Positions 9,406 through 19,015 of a DNA stretch of 64,000 nt are shown piece by piece. Source of the stretch: JAWLHK01 sp041690355 [NCBI: bacterium] (GTDB lineage Bacteria > J088 > JAWLBW01); contig JAWLHK010000023.1 in NCBI GenBank assembly GCA_041690355.1, forward strand, positions 13,672 through 77,671, given 5' to 3'. Numbering within the stretch: the stretch's first letter is position 1; the number at the start of each line of letters is the position of its first letter. The notes beneath the pieces were generated by a model that was given only the letters and a program-made list of their open reading frames with translations, made no database searches and had not been told where the DNA came from. The position numbers were made by a program, and so were the translations under genes.

Positions 9406-10080
9406 TCAGATGGACAGGGCCTTGTCGGCGCTCTCGCGGATGGCGCCGAGGGTCGCCCGATAATCGTTCCCCTGGAACACCGCCGATCCGGCCACGAGAA
9501 TCCCGGCGCCGGCACGCACGACGTCTCCCGCGTTGGCGGCCTTGACGCCGCCATCGACCTCGATGGGGATGTCCTTGCGGCCGCGCGCGTCGAGCAGCCC
9601 ACGGATGTCGCGGATCTTCTGGAGGGCCGACGGGATGAAGGACTGCCCGCCGAACCCGGGGTTCACGCTCATGACGAGAACGTAGTCAATGTCGTCGAGG
9701 ACGTAGTCGAGCACCTGGATGGGAGTCGCCGGGTTCAGCACGACGCCGGCCTGCGCGCCGAGCTTGCGGATCATGGTCAGCGTGCGCTGCAGGTGAAAAC
9801 CGGCCTCGGGATGCACGCTCACCATCGAAGCGCCTTCCTTCACGAACTGCTCGACATAGCGGTCGGGCTCGACGATCATGAGGTGGCAGTCGATGGGGAG
9901 TTTCGTCGAGCGCTTGACCGCTTCGACCAGCAGGGGGCCGATGGTGATGTTCGGCACGAAGCGGCCGTCCATGACGTCGAAGTGGATGATATCGGCGCCG
10001 GCCTCTTCGCAGGCGCGGACCTCATCGCCGAGGCGGGCGAAGTCGGCCGACAGGATGCTGGGTGCGATACGGATGGTCAT
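9406..10080 (-). CDS. rpe: Ribulose-phosphate 3-epimerase
   Basis: The 224-residue TIM-barrel enzyme interconverts ribulose 5-phosphate and xylulose 5-phosphate in the pentose phosphate pathway. Signature motifs are all present: A-P-S-I-L-S-A-D-F near the N-terminus, the metal-binding H-F-D-V-M-D-G-R-F-V-P-N, C-H-L-M-I, the phosphate loop M-S-V-N-P-G-F-G-G-Q and V-D-G-G-V near residue 175. Length is typical. It follows yggS by 48 bases and precedes the solute-binding lipoprotein by five, so they are likely co-transcribed. Confidence 0.97.
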   Translation of the reverse strand: MTIRIAPSILSADFARLGDEVRACEEAGADIIHFDVMDGRFVPNITIGPLLVEAVKRSTKLPIDCHLMIVEPDRYVEQFVKEGASMVSVHPEAGFHLQRTLTMIRKLGAQAGVVLNPATPIQVLDYVLDDIDYVLVMSVNPGFGGQSFIPSALQKIRDIRGLLDARGRKDIPIEVDGGVKAANAGDVVRAGAGILVAGSAVFQGNDYRATLGAIRESADKALSI

Positions 10081-10128
10081 GGAAATACTTCTCTGCGGGG
10101 TTCGCGTCTCGGTCGGGCTCCGGGAGAC

Positions 10129-10827
10129 TCAACGGGGCCTGGTCTCGCGGTGGCCGAAGATGGCCGTCCCCACGCGAACCAAGGTCGCCCCCTCGAGAAT
10201 CGCAGACTCGAAATCGCCGCTCATGCCCATCGAAAGTTCGGGCAGCGGGCGGTCGAAGTCCTGAGATAGACTATCACGCAACGCGCGCAGGCGTCGAAAG
10301 AAAGGGCGTGCCGCTTCGGAGTTTGCGACGGCGGGGGGAATCGTCATCAAGCCTTCCCACGAGAGGGCCCCGCACGCCGCGAGGGCGCGCGCCGCATCCC
10401 CGGCCGCCTCGGGAGCCACGCCGCTCTTCGACGTTTCGTCGCCGACGTTGACCTGCAGCAGGACGGGAATGCGCAGACCGGCCTCGCGCGCGGCCGCGTC
10501 CAGCTTCTGGATGGCCGAGAGGCTGTCGAGCCCGTGCACGAATGCTTGCGGAAATGCGAGGTCGCGCGCCTTGCGCGACTGCAGATGCCCGATGAAATGC
10601 CAGCGGATGCCGGGCAGGTCGGCGAGCGCACGCCGCTTGGCGACGAGTTCCTGCACGTAGTTCTCGCCGAAGTCGCGCTGCCCGGCCGCATAGGCTTCAC
10701 GGATGGCCTCGGCCGCATGCGTCTTGCTCACGGCCACCAGGCGCACCGCATCACGGGGACGGCCCGCGCGTTCGCAGGCGGCGGCCACGGCAGCGCGCAC
10801 GGCAGCGAGCCGTTGCGCGATGTTCAT
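10129..10827 (-). CDS. yggS: YggS/PROSC-family PLP-binding protein
   Basis: The 232-residue single-domain protein matches the PLP homeostasis family (alanine racemase-like barrel without known catalysis). The PLP lysine is K35 in V-A-V-S-K-T-H; other family marks are G-E-N-Y-V-Q-E, W-H-F-I-G-H-L-Q, M-G-M-S-G-D-F-E and R-V-G-T-A-I-F-G. Its start overlaps the maf stop by four bases (ATGA), implying translational coupling. Confidence 0.95.
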   Translation of the reverse strand: MNIAQRLAAVRAAVAAACERAGRPRDAVRLVAVSKTHAAEAIREAYAAGQRDFGENYVQELVAKRRALADLPGIRWHFIGHLQSRKARDLAFPQAFVHGLDSLSAIQKLDAAAREAGLRIPVLLQVNVGDETSKSGVAPEAAGDAARALAACGALSWEGLMTIPPAVANSEAARPFFRRLRALRDSLSQDFDRPLPELSMGMSGDFESAILEGATLVRVGTAIFGHRETRPR

Positions 10828-11417
10828 GCCGGCTCCGTGGCGGCGGGGAGGCCGTGCGCGCGCAACAGCTCGACCACCTCGGCCAGCGGCAGGCCGATGA
10901 CGTTGCTGACCGAACCGTCGACACCGGTGACGAAGTGCGCAGCGCGCCCCTGGATGGCATAGGCGCCCGCCTTGTCGCGCGGCTCGCCGGTGGCGACGTA
11001 CCAGCGTATTTCGGCGTCCTGCAGCGGGCGGAAGGACACGGCCGTGATCACGCAGCCGTCGACCACGGTACCGCCGGGTATGGCGAGCGCATAGCCGGTC
11101 GTCACCGCATGAACACGTCCGGAGAGGCGCGCCAGCATGCGCGCGGCGTCGGCGTCGTCGGCGGGTTTGCCGAAAATCTCGCCGTCGAGGATCACCGAGG
11201 TATCGGCTCCGAGCACGAACCGCGCCCCACCCTGGCGGGCGGCCACGGCGGCCGCCTTCTCGCGGGCCAGCCGGCGCACGTAGGCTTCGGGGGCCTCGGC
11301 GGCCCGCGGCGTTTCATCAATGTCGGCGGCCTCGACCGTCAGCCGCAGGCCCAGATCCGCAAGCATTTCGCGGCGCCGGGCCGAGCCCGAGGCCAACACC
11401 AGTTCCCTTGTCAGCAT
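10824..11417 (-). CDS. maf: Maf-family nucleotide pyrophosphatase
   Basis: The start is set at the ATG at 11417 because the conserved Maf N-terminus (L-A-S-G-S-A-R-R-R) begins eight residues later; in-frame starts further upstream have no family match. The 197-residue product has the metal site G-A-D-T-S-V, the K-P residues of G-K-P-A-D and the C-terminal Y-A-I-Q-G and G-S-V-S-N-V-I-G-L-P motifs. Maf proteins hydrolyse non-canonical or UTP/dTTP nucleotides and influence septation. It heads the maf-yggS-rpe-binding-protein run, divergent from the PBP gene. Confidence 0.95.
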   Translation of the reverse strand: MLTRELVLASGSARRREMLADLGLRLTVEAADIDETPRAAEAPEAYVRRLAREKAAAVAARQGGARFVLGADTSVILDGEIFGKPADDADAARMLARLSGRVHAVTTGYALAIPGGTVVDGCVITAVSFRPLQDAEIRWYVATGEPRDKAGAYAIQGRAAHFVTGVDGSVSNVIGLPLAEVVELLRAHGLPAATEPA

Positions 11418-11515
11418 GTCGCTACCGAAATCGTTTATTGTACCGGGAATCGAGGGCGCCGCGCCGCACCCGTTTCTTCCCCGGCGAGCGCTCTGTCGCA
11501 ACGGCGGTATTCCTG

Positions 11516-11545
11516 TTGAAATCTTGAAAACCGGCCCGATAGAAT
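11516..11545 (+). promoter_or_regulatory. Sigma70-type promoter for the PBP1b gene
   Basis: TTGAAA (11516-11521), 18-bp spacer, TAGAAT (11540-11545), 27 bases upstream of the GTG start at 11573, in the divergent gap between maf and the PBP gene. Confidence 0.5.
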
Positions 11546-11572
11546 GACGAGATCCCCTACCCAGAATTTCGA

Positions 11573-13963
11573 GTGGCAGCGCGTAAACCCCGTAAGGGGA
11601 AATCATCTTCGTCGGGAAAGCCGGCATCGGGCGCCAAGCCGGGTGCCGGCCGCCGGCGCAGGCGCGGCGGCAGCCGTGCGCGCCTGCTGTGGTCGGGGAT
11701 CGCCGTTGCCGCCGTCGTCCTGCTCGCGCTCACGGGGGGGGCGGGCTTTTACCTGTGGCGGCTCGACCGCACCGTCGTGCGCCTCTTCGAGAACAACCGC
11801 TTCGCCGTACCCTCTGCCGTCTACGCCGCCCCCACCGAGATCCGTCCCGCGCAGCCGATCGATCGAGACGGGCTCACGGCCCTTCTGCGCCAGCTCGAAT
11901 ATGTGCCCGGAAGAAACGAGAAGCTCAAGCCGGGCGAATACAGGGCGGTCGGCAAGCAGCGCCTCGACGTCCGGGTGCGCCCGTTCAAGCTGCCCGGCTC
12001 GAACGACGCACTGGGCAACCGGACGCTCACGCTCACGTTCGCCCGCCAGGGCGACGGCGCAACGGTGACGGCAATCCGCGACGCGGCCGGACGCAGCCTT
12101 GCGCGCATGCAGCTCGAGCCGATGATGCTCGGCCGGTTCTACGGGGCGGCCCACGCGACACGCGAACTCGTGCACTACGACGCCATCAAGCCGCGGTTCG
12201 TGCCCGCGCTCCTCGCGGCTGAAGACAGCCGGTTCTTCGAGCACCCGGGGATCGATTTCATGGGCGTGCTGCGGGCCGCCTGGGTCAACCTGTTTCGCGG
12301 GCAGATCGTCCAGGGGGGGAGCACCGTCACGCAGCAGCTCGTGAAAAACCTCTGGCTGACCCCCGAGCGCACCTTCAGGCGCAAGATCAGCGAAGCGCTC
12401 ATGGCCGTGCTGCTCGAACGCCATTACAGCAAGGAAGAGATACTCGAGACCTACGCGAACGCCATCTACCTCGGGCAGCGCGGTTCCATCCAGGTGCTCG
12501 GCGTGGCCGAGGCGTCACGCCTGTACTTCGGCAAGCATCCGCGCGATCTGAGCTGGGGCGAGGCCGCGACCCTGGCGGGGCTCATCCGCTCGCCGGCGCT
12601 GTACAACCCCTTTCAGCACCCGAAGCGCTCGATGAAGCGGCGCGATCATGTACTGCGGCGCATGAACGACCTCGGGTTCCTCAATGAATCGGAGCTGAAG
12701 GCGGCGCTGAACGAGCCCCTGCGCACCGAGTCGACGTCGTCAGAGAACCGGAGGGCGCGCTATTTTCTCGACTATCTCGCCCGCAATCTGCGCACGCAGC
12801 ACGGCGACGAAGCGCTGGAGACCGACGGGCTGCGCATTCAGTCGACCATTTCGGCGCCGCTGCAGCTCGCGGCCGAAGAATCGGTGCGCAACGGCCTGGC
12901 CTATCTGCAGGCGCGACACAAGAAGCTTTCCGGCATCCCCCTGCAGGCCGCGCTGATTTCGATTGAGCCGTACACGGGGCGCATCCTCGCGTGGGTCGGC
13001 GGGCGCAGCTACGGCGACTCGCAGTTCGATCGCGTCGAGCAGGCCCGCCGCCAGATCGGATCGCTGATCAAGCCGTTCATCTTCTACACGGCCGTACGCG
13101 AGGGCTACGACGTCACGTCGCGCTGGAGCAACGAACCGCTGGCCGTCGAGACGCCCAAGGGGATCTGGACGCCCGAGAACTACAGCAAGCTGACCGGGGG
13201 CGAGGCGACGATGCGCCGCGCGCTCGAAGAATCACTCAACCTGCCCGCCGTGCGCATGGCGCTCCAGGTCGGTCTGAGCGAAGTAGAGAAGACGCTGCGC
13301 GCCGCCGGCTTCGACGGCGCAGTTCCGCTCGTGCCCGCTCTTGCGCTGGGGGCCATCGAGGCATCGCCGCTCGATGTCGCCCGCATGTACGCGACCCTGG
13401 CTTCGGGCGGGCGCCAGGCCTCGCCGCGCGCCCTCGACGCCGTCACCGACGACGGCAACCGGGTGCTGCGAACCTACCTGCAGCAGCCGCGCGAGACGCT
13501 GGATGCGCGCGCGGCCTACATCACGAATCAGATGCTGATCGGCGTCATCCGTAACGGAACCGGCGTGGCCGCCCAGCGCGTCCCCTACGCCGGCGATCTG
13601 GCCGGCAAGACGGGAACGACGAGCGACTACCGCGATGCCTGGTTTGCCGGGTTCACGCCCAATCTGGTCACGGTGGTCTGGGTGGGGAGCGACGACAACC
13701 GCGATCTCGGCATGACCGGATCGCAGCTGGCCCTGCCGATCTGGGGCGAATACATGTTGACGGCCGTTCGCTGGCTCGAGGCCGAGCCGTTCGGGCAGCC
13801 GGAGGGGGTGGAGTGGATCGAAGTGGACACGAAGACGGGCGAACTCGCGACAGAAGGCTGCCCGACGAAGCAGAAGGAAGTGTTTCTGAGCACGAACGTG
13901 CCGACCAAGCGGTGCCACGTGCACGGCGGCATTCTCGACGACATCTTCAACCTGTTCCGCTGA
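11573..13963 (+). CDS. mrcB: Bifunctional penicillin-binding protein 1b-type
   Basis: The 796-residue class A PBP polymerises lipid II and cross-links peptides. From the N-terminus: a basic cytoplasmic tail, one membrane helix (about residues 40-65), a UB2H-like domain (about 70-150), a GT51 glycosyltransferase with the catalytic [10 protein letters not shown] near residue 216 and G-G-S-T-V-T-Q-Q, and a transpeptidase with S-L-I-K (catalytic Ser near 497), S-L-N and K-T-G-T-T (near 680). The start is GTG; no strong ribosome site is seen and other in-frame starts are absent nearby. Its stop overlaps the uvrA start, so the two are co-translated, an unusual pairing. Confidence 0.94.
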   Translation: MAARKPRKGKSSSSGKPASGAKPGAGRRRRRGGSRARLLWSGIAVAAVVLLALTGGAGFYLWRLDRTVVRLFENNRFAVPSAVYAAPTEIRPAQPIDRDGLTALLRQLEYVPGRNEKLKPGEYRAVGKQRLDVRVRPFKLPGSNDALGNRTLTLTFARQGDGATVTAIRDAAGRSLARMQLEPMMLGRFYGAAHATRELVHYDAIKPRFVPALLAAEDSRFFEHPGIDFMGVLRAAWVNLFRGQIVQGGSTVTQQLVKNLWLTPERTFRRKISEALMAVLLERHYSKEEILETYANAIYLGQRGSIQVLGVAEASRLYFGKHPRDLSWGEAATLAGLIRSPALYNPFQHPKRSMKRRDHVLRRMNDLGFLNESELKAALNEPLRTESTSSENRRARYFLDYLARNLRTQHGDEALETDGLRIQSTISAPLQLAAEESVRNGLAYLQARHKKLSGIPLQAALISIEPYTGRILAWVGGRSYGDSQFDRVEQARRQIGSLIKPFIFYTAVREGYDVTSRWSNEPLAVETPKGIWTPENYSKLTGGEATMRRALEESLNLPAVRMALQVGLSEVEKTLRAAGFDGAVPLVPALALGAIEASPLDVARMYATLASGGRQASPRALDAVTDDGNRVLRTYLQQPRETLDARAAYITNQMLIGVIRNGTGVAAQRVPYAGDLAGKTGTTSDYRDAWFAGFTPNLVTVVWVGSDDNRDLGMTGSQLALPIWGEYMLTAVRWLEAEPFGQPEGVEWIEVDTKTGELATEGCPTKQKEVFLSTNVPTKRCHVHGGILDDIFNLFR

Positions 13964-16782
13964 TGCAGACGACGCAAGCCGACGAGTTCGAACCGACGCA
14001 GCCCGAGACGCCCCCGCGCCCGCGGCCGCCCATCGAGCTGATCGGCGTGCGCCAGCACAACCTGAAGGATCTGACGCTCGAGATCCCGCGCGGCAGGTTC
14101 ACGGTCGTGACCGGGCCGAGCGGCAGCGGCAAGAGCTCCCTGGCCTTCGACACCCTCTACGCCGAGGGGCAGCGGCGCTATGTCGAATCGCTGTCGACCT
14201 ACGTGCGGCAGTTTCTCGAACGCATGCCGCGCCCCGACGTCGACCTGATTCGCAACATCCCGCCGGCCATCGCGCTTCAGCAGCACAATGCCGCTCGCTC
14301 GAGCCGGAGCACCGTGGCGACGGCGACCGAAATCGCCGACTATCTGCGCCTGCTCTGGGCCACGGTAGGCGAAACCCGCTGCAGCGGGTGCGATCGCATC
14401 GTCAAGGGGAGCGACCCCACGCGCGCGGCCGAAGAGCTCCTCGCGGCGCACCCGGGCGAGACGGCCGTCGTGCTCTTCTCCGCCTTCCCCTCGACGGGCA
14501 AGCTCACCGCCGCGGCCCGGAAAGAACGGCTGGCAGAGCTGCAGCGCGCCGGCTACACACGCGGCTTCCGGAACGGTTCCGTTCTTCCGCTCGCCGAAGT
14601 GGAGTCGGCCCGTTCGATACCCGCGGGCCTGGAAGTGGCCGTCTCGCGAATCACGCTCGCCCCCGAACACCGCAACCGCCTCGTCGAAGGAATCGAGCAG
14701 GCGCTGACCGAGGGGCACGGCTTCGCCGTCGTGCAGCTCGGCGACGGCCGCCGCGTCGCAGTCACCGATCGGTTCGCCTGCGCCGAGTGCCGGCTCGTGT
14801 ACGAACCGCCGGTGCCGCGGTTGTTCTCCTTCAACAATCCGTTCGGCGCCTGCCCGGCCTGCAAGGGATTCGGAAATATCCTCGAGTACGACCGCGGCCT
14901 GATTCTGCCCAATCCGCACCTCACCCTGAGCGACGGTGCCATCGATCCGTTCACGAAGCCGAGCTACGAGCACTGGAACGACGCCATCCTCAAGCATGTC
15001 CATACCAAGGGCATTCCGATCGACGTGCCGGTTGCGCAGTTGACCGAAGAACAGCTCGACCTGCTGTTCGCGGGGGCGCCCGGATTTCCCGGCATTCTCG
15101 GCTACTTCGCGCGCCTCGAAACGAAGAAGTACAAGCTGCACGTGCGCGTCTTCATCAGCCGCTACAAATCAGAACGGCCGTGCCAGGACTGCGGCGGCTC
15201 GCGGCTGCGCGAGGCGGCCCGGCGCGTCACCGTCGGCGGAAGGGGCATCGACGAAATCAGCCGCCTCAACTTTCAGGATCTGCATGCCTGGCTCGGCGAT
15301 CTGGCCGGCGAACTGCGCGGGGACGCCGCCGGCCAGCGCATTCTGATGGAACTCGAGAAGCGCTGCCGCTACGCGCTCGAGGTCGGCATCGGCTACCTGA
15401 CGCTCGATCGCATGATGCGCACCCTCTCGGGGGGCGAGGCGCAGCGCATCGGGCTCGCGAACCAGCTCGGCAACGGCCTGACCGATACGATGTACGTGCT
15501 CGACGAGCCGACCATCGGCCTGCATCCGCACAATACCGAGCGGCTGCTGCACGTGCTGCAGGATCTGGTCGAGCGCGGGAACACGCTCGTCGTCGTCGAG
15601 CACGACGCCGACGTCATCCGCAGGGCAGACCACATCGTCGAACTCGGACCCGAGTCGGGGGTGCGCGGCGGCGAGCTGCTTTATGCGGGCCCGGCCGGCA
15701 AACCCTATCTCGCGGCCGAGACGGTCACGGCCCGCTATCTTACGGGACGAAGCGCCATCCCGATTCCCGCAAAGCGCCGCGGGGGGAGCGGGGAAATCCG
15801 CATTACCGGGGCCTGTGAGAACAATCTGAAAGACGTTACGCTGCGTATCCCCCTGCAGACGCTCACCTGTGTCACCGGGGTGAGCGGTTCGGGCAAGAGC
15901 ACCCTCGTGCACCAGACGCTGTACGGCGCCCTGGCGCGCATCTTCGGCCTGGGGTACGAACAGCTCGGCGAGTTCGACGAGATCCAGGGGCTCAACCTGA
16001 TCCGCGGCGTCGTGCTCGTCGATCAGCAGCCCATCGGGAAGACGGCGCGCTCGATTCCGGCCACCTATCTCGGCGTCTACGACGAGATTCGCAAAGCCCT
16101 GGCGGGCAGCGAGCTCGCCAGACAGCGCGGGTGGAAACCCGGATACTTCTCGTTCAACGTGAGCGGCGGGCGCTGTGAGCGCTGCGGCGGCACGGGCACC
16201 GAGATCGTCGAAATGCACTTTCTCTCGGACCTCGAGATCACCTGCGAGGTCTGCGAGGGGCTGCGCTTCACCCAGGACGCCCTCGAAGCCCGGTACCGGG
16301 GGAAAAACGTGGCCGAGATCCTGGCCCTCACGGCCGACGAAGCGGTACGCTTCTTTCATCACGACCGCAAGATCGTCGAGCGGCTGCGCCTGATGCAGGA
16401 TGTGGGGCTGGGTTATCTGACGCTGGGGCAGTCGGCGCGCACCCTCTCCGGAGGCGAGAGCCAGCGTCTCAAGGTCGCCTCGGAGCTGAGCACGCGCCGC
16501 CAGCGCACCCTGTTCATCCTCGACGAGCCGACGACCGGGCTGCACATGGACGAGGTGGCCATGCTCATCAAGGTGCTGAACCGGCTGGTCGACGAAGGCA
16601 ATACGGTGCTCGTGGTCGAGCACAACCTGGACGTCATGAAAGCCTCGGATTACATCGTCGACATGGGCCCCGGCGGCGGCGAACACGGCGGCCGGCTCGT
16701 GGCCGAGGGAACGCCCGAGGACGTCGCCCGCAGCCGCCGCAGTCTGACCGGGCGCTACCTGCGCGACGCCCTGAAAGGCTGA
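13963..16782 (+). CDS. uvrA: UvrA-family excinuclease ATPase
   Basis: The ATG at 13963 overlaps the PBP stop (TGATG). The 939-residue protein has two ABC modules: Walker [10 protein letters not shown] near residue 48 and G-V-S-G-S-G-K-S-T in the second half, signatures L-S-G-G-E-A-Q-R and [12 protein letters not shown] loops in both, and paired CxxC zinc motifs (F-A-C-A-E-C ... C-P-A-C and C-E-R-C ... C-E-V-C). It senses DNA damage and loads UvrB. The normally conserved N-terminal stretch reads [17 protein letters not shown], clearly different from the canonical I-x-G-L-S-P-A-I-x-I-x-Q-K, so this may be a divergent paralogue rather than the main repair UvrA. Confidence 0.88.
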   Translation: MQTTQADEFEPTQPETPPRPRPPIELIGVRQHNLKDLTLEIPRGRFTVVTGPSGSGKSSLAFDTLYAEGQRRYVESLSTYVRQFLERMPRPDVDLIRNIPPAIALQQHNAARSSRSTVATATEIADYLRLLWATVGETRCSGCDRIVKGSDPTRAAEELLAAHPGETAVVLFSAFPSTGKLTAAARKERLAELQRAGYTRGFRNGSVLPLAEVESARSIPAGLEVAVSRITLAPEHRNRLVEGIEQALTEGHGFAVVQLGDGRRVAVTDRFACAECRLVYEPPVPRLFSFNNPFGACPACKGFGNILEYDRGLILPNPHLTLSDGAIDPFTKPSYEHWNDAILKHVHTKGIPIDVPVAQLTEEQLDLLFAGAPGFPGILGYFARLETKKYKLHVRVFISRYKSERPCQDCGGSRLREAARRVTVGGRGIDEISRLNFQDLHAWLGDLAGELRGDAAGQRILMELEKRCRYALEVGIGYLTLDRMMRTLSGGEAQRIGLANQLGNGLTDTMYVLDEPTIGLHPHNTERLLHVLQDLVERGNTLVVVEHDADVIRRADHIVELGPESGVRGGELLYAGPAGKPYLAAETVTARYLTGRSAIPIPAKRRGGSGEIRITGACENNLKDVTLRIPLQTLTCVTGVSGSGKSTLVHQTLYGALARIFGLGYEQLGEFDEIQGLNLIRGVVLVDQQPIGKTARSIPATYLGVYDEIRKALAGSELARQRGWKPGYFSFNVSGGRCERCGGTGTEIVEMHFLSDLEITCEVCEGLRFTQDALEARYRGKNVAEILALTADEAVRFFHHDRKIVERLRLMQDVGLGYLTLGQSARTLSGGESQRLKVASELSTRRQRTLFILDEPTTGLHMDEVAMLIKVLNRLVDEGNTVLVVEHNLDVMKASDYIVDMGPGGGEHGGRLVAEGTPEDVARSRRSLTGRYLRDALKG

Positions 16783-16823
16783 CCCTTGGCTCGGGGCGCA
16801 GGGTTTTGCTATGCTGTGTGTCG

Positions 16824-17438
16824 ATGCTGCCTTCGAACGCCCCGAAAAACGCGAACGCCATCGCGAAAGAAGAGCTCGATCGCTTTGAACAGCTGATCGA
16901 GAAGCTGAAAGTACTGTACGAGCAGTACTTCCAGGGATTCGAGCGCCTGCCCCCCGACAAGCTTCGGCAGGAAGCCGAAAAGCTCCACCGCAAGTACCTG
17001 ACGATTCGCTCGCCGAACACGGGCATCAAGTTCCGCGCCCAGACGCTCACGAGCCGCATGACCTCGTACCGGACGCTCTGGGACAAGACGCTGCAGCAGA
17101 TTGAAGACGGCACCTACCGCAAGCATGTCTACCGCGCCAATCTGAAGGCCAAGTACGCCGCAGAACGGTCGCCGAGCACGCGGCACGAAGAGATCATCGA
17201 GGATGCCGAGCTCGTCGACGAGTCGCCGCAGCGCAAGTGGGGCTCGGTCTTCGAGCAGTACGTCAGCGCCCGGGGCACCAGCGGCGAAGGGGTCAAGGGG
17301 CTCACGTACGAGAAGCTCCACGACGTGCTCGAAAAACAGGCCGCCCAGCTGCGCCAGAAGTACCAAGCCCGCGACGTCGAGTTCAAGGTCGTCGTCGAAG
17401 AGGGCAAGGCCAAGGTCAAGGCCGTTCCCAAAAAGTAG
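16824..17438 (+). CDS. MXAN_5187-like coiled-coil protein
   Basis: The product from the ATG at 16824 has about 204 residues; TTG (16806) and GTG (16818) starts in frame are possible. It is soluble, highly charged and helical. The stretch around residues 15-100 (patterns L-I-E-K-L-K-V-L-Y-E-Q-Y-F, L-P-P-D-K-L-R, F-R-A-Q-T-L, Y-R-T-L-W-D-K) resembles the C-terminal domain of MXAN_5187-type proteins known mainly from deltaproteobacteria; function unknown. The C-terminus is lysine-rich. A TATGCT element lies only about ten bases before the ATG, so the transcript may be nearly leaderless. Confidence 0.6.
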   Translation: MLPSNAPKNANAIAKEELDRFEQLIEKLKVLYEQYFQGFERLPPDKLRQEAEKLHRKYLTIRSPNTGIKFRAQTLTSRMTSYRTLWDKTLQQIEDGTYRKHVYRANLKAKYAAERSPSTRHEEIIEDAELVDESPQRKWGSVFEQYVSARGTSGEGVKGLTYEKLHDVLEKQAAQLRQKYQARDVEFKVVVEEGKAKVKAVPKK

Positions 17439-17509
17439 TCCGCAAGCGCCTGCCGAGCGGTCCATAGTGGCGGCGACCGCCCCCCTGTGCTACTGTAGAG
17501 GGGGCACGT

Positions 17510-17971
17510 ATGTACAGGTATTTGCTGACCATTCTCGTATCGCTCGTCTTGACGGCCGCCCTCACGGCGACCGGCGCCATGGCTGCGCCCGAAACCGAGG
17601 GATCTCCGGCTGAACTCGCCGCGCGCACGCAGAGCCTGTACGAGGTGCTCCTGCGCAAGAACGTGCGCCATTACCGCGTGCGCGAAGATCTCGCCCCCTT
17701 TTTCCGCAACCAGGAAGACCTCTCGAACTTCATCATCCGGCTCGCGCGCGAGCTGAAGGACGAAGGGGTCGGGGGCAACCCCATCGAAGCGTTCGAGGTG
17801 GGGAACATTGAAGTCGTGGAAGCCACCGGGTACGGCGAAACCGAGACGAAGCTGACGGTCGACTGGCTTCTCTTTTTCAACCGATCGCTCGAGCGCCACG
17901 ACCGCTGGCAGCTCGTCGACGGCCGCTGGTACGTCGATCCGCCCCCCCTGAAGAACCTGGACTATCCGTGA
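17510..17971 (+). CDS. Hypothetical exported protein
   Basis: The 153-residue product has a signal peptide (cleavage after A-M-A-A, near residue 26) and a small helical/beta domain with a W-x-L-F-F-N-R motif followed by W-Q-L-V-D-G-R-W-Y, an arrangement seen in small periplasmic NTF2-like proteins. A G-rich ribosome site precedes the ATG. It overlaps the next small gene by four bases, and the LolA-like and barrel genes follow on the same strand, so it may belong to that unit. No family recognised. Confidence 0.65.
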   Translation: MYRYLLTILVSLVLTAALTATGAMAAPETEGSPAELAARTQSLYEVLLRKNVRHYRVREDLAPFFRNQEDLSNFIIRLARELKDEGVGGNPIEAFEVGNIEVVEATGYGETETKLTVDWLLFFNRSLERHDRWQLVDGRWYVDPPPLKNLDYP

Positions 17972-18240
17972 CCGACGCCGAAAACATGCGCAGGCTCCTG
18001 GCCGAGACCTTGGAGAAGCTGGGGGTCTCGGTGCAGCGGGTGCGGCGCGGCGACGATGAAGGGGCCGGCGGCGGCCTCTGTCTCATCCGCGGGCGTCACG
18101 TCGTCTTTCTCGATGCCGGCAACACCGTCAGCCGCGATCTGGAACTGCTCACCGATGCCCTGAGCCGCGTACACGACGGGGCATCCTTTCTGCCGCCGGC
18201 CGTGCGCGAATGGCTCGACCGGCATCCGCCCACAGTGTAA
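17968..18240 (+). CDS. Small hypothetical cytoplasmic protein
   Basis: The 90-residue product starts with GTG overlapping the previous stop (GTGA). It has no signal peptide or membrane segment; the middle (G-L-C-L-I-R-G-R-H-V-V-F-L-D) looks like a beta-hairpin followed by a helix and a C-terminal E-W-L-D-R-H-P-P tail. Coupling to the exported protein and 16-base spacing to the LolA-like gene suggest a shared transcript. Function unknown. Confidence 0.6.
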   Translation: MTDAENMRRLLAETLEKLGVSVQRVRRGDDEGAGGGLCLIRGRHVVFLDAGNTVSRDLELLTDALSRVHDGASFLPPAVREWLDRHPPTV

Positions 18241-18256
18241 GCCCTCAGGAGTCTGC

Positions 18257-19012
18257 ATGCGTCTGTTCGTTTTCCTTCTCGCCCTCGCCTGGACCACCCC
18301 CGCCTTCGCCGAATCGGGACGGGAAATCATCGACAAGGTCATCAAGCAGCCGTCGCCGAAGAACGCGCAGGCCACCGTCAAGATGACGCTCTCGGGCGAT
18401 CGCGGCGGAGAGCGGCGCCTGAAGTCCTTCATCCAGCGCGACGGCGACCGCACGAACACGGTCATCAAATTCGAAGAGCCGGCCGACTACCGCGGCGCCG
18501 GCATTCTCGCCCTCGACAAGGGAAACGGGAAGACCGATCGCTTCATCCGCCTGAATTCGAGCCCGCGCGTGCGGCCGCTTCCCTCGGGATCGCAGTCGGG
18601 CAAGTTTCTGCAGACCGATTTCTCCTACGAAGACATGGACGGCCAGCGCGACGCCGACAAGGCCGACCATGAACTGCTGCGCGAAGAAAAGCTGGCCGGA
18701 CAGGACGTCTGGGTCGTCGCCAGCACCCCGCACAAGGATGCCGGGAGCGCCTACGGCAAGATCGTCCAGTGGATTCGCAAGGACGCCCTCGTGCCCGTGC
18801 AGATCGAGTTCTTCAAGAACAAGGGAGACGACAAGCCGCTGAAGCGGCTCGTGGTCGACGAGGTCAAGAAGATCGACGGCTACTGGATCTCGACGCGCAG
18901 CACGATGTCGACCCTGGCCGAGGGAACGTCGACGAAGCTCGAGATCCTCGACACCGACTTCAAGACCGCGATTCCGTCCCGCGTCTTCAACAAGCGCTTT
19001 CTCGAGGAGTAA
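18257..19012 (+). CDS. LolA-like outer membrane lipoprotein-sorting family protein
   Basis: The 251-residue product has a signal peptide (about residues 1-18, cleaving at A-F-A) and the fold pattern of the LolA-like carrier family: a half-barrel of alternating beta strands with conserved F-x-E-P-A-D-Y-R-G-x-x-I-L, P-R-V-R-P-L-P-S-G and the T-D-F-S-Y-E-D-M motif. Such proteins shuttle lipids or lipoproteins across the periplasm. It is followed immediately by an outer-membrane barrel gene. The same carrier-barrel pairing recurs at 30.7-36.1 kb, where the paralogue carries S-D-F-T-N-D-D-L at the matching position; here no transporter ATPase or permease is adjacent. Confidence 0.82.
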   Translation: MRLFVFLLALAWTTPAFAESGREIIDKVIKQPSPKNAQATVKMTLSGDRGGERRLKSFIQRDGDRTNTVIKFEEPADYRGAGILALDKGNGKTDRFIRLNSSPRVRPLPSGSQSGKFLQTDFSYEDMDGQRDADKADHELLREEKLAGQDVWVVASTPHKDAGSAYGKIVQWIRKDALVPVQIEFFKNKGDDKPLKRLVVDEVKKIDGYWISTRSTMSTLAEGTSTKLEILDTDFKTAIPSRVFNKRFLEE

Positions 19013-19015
19013 GCC

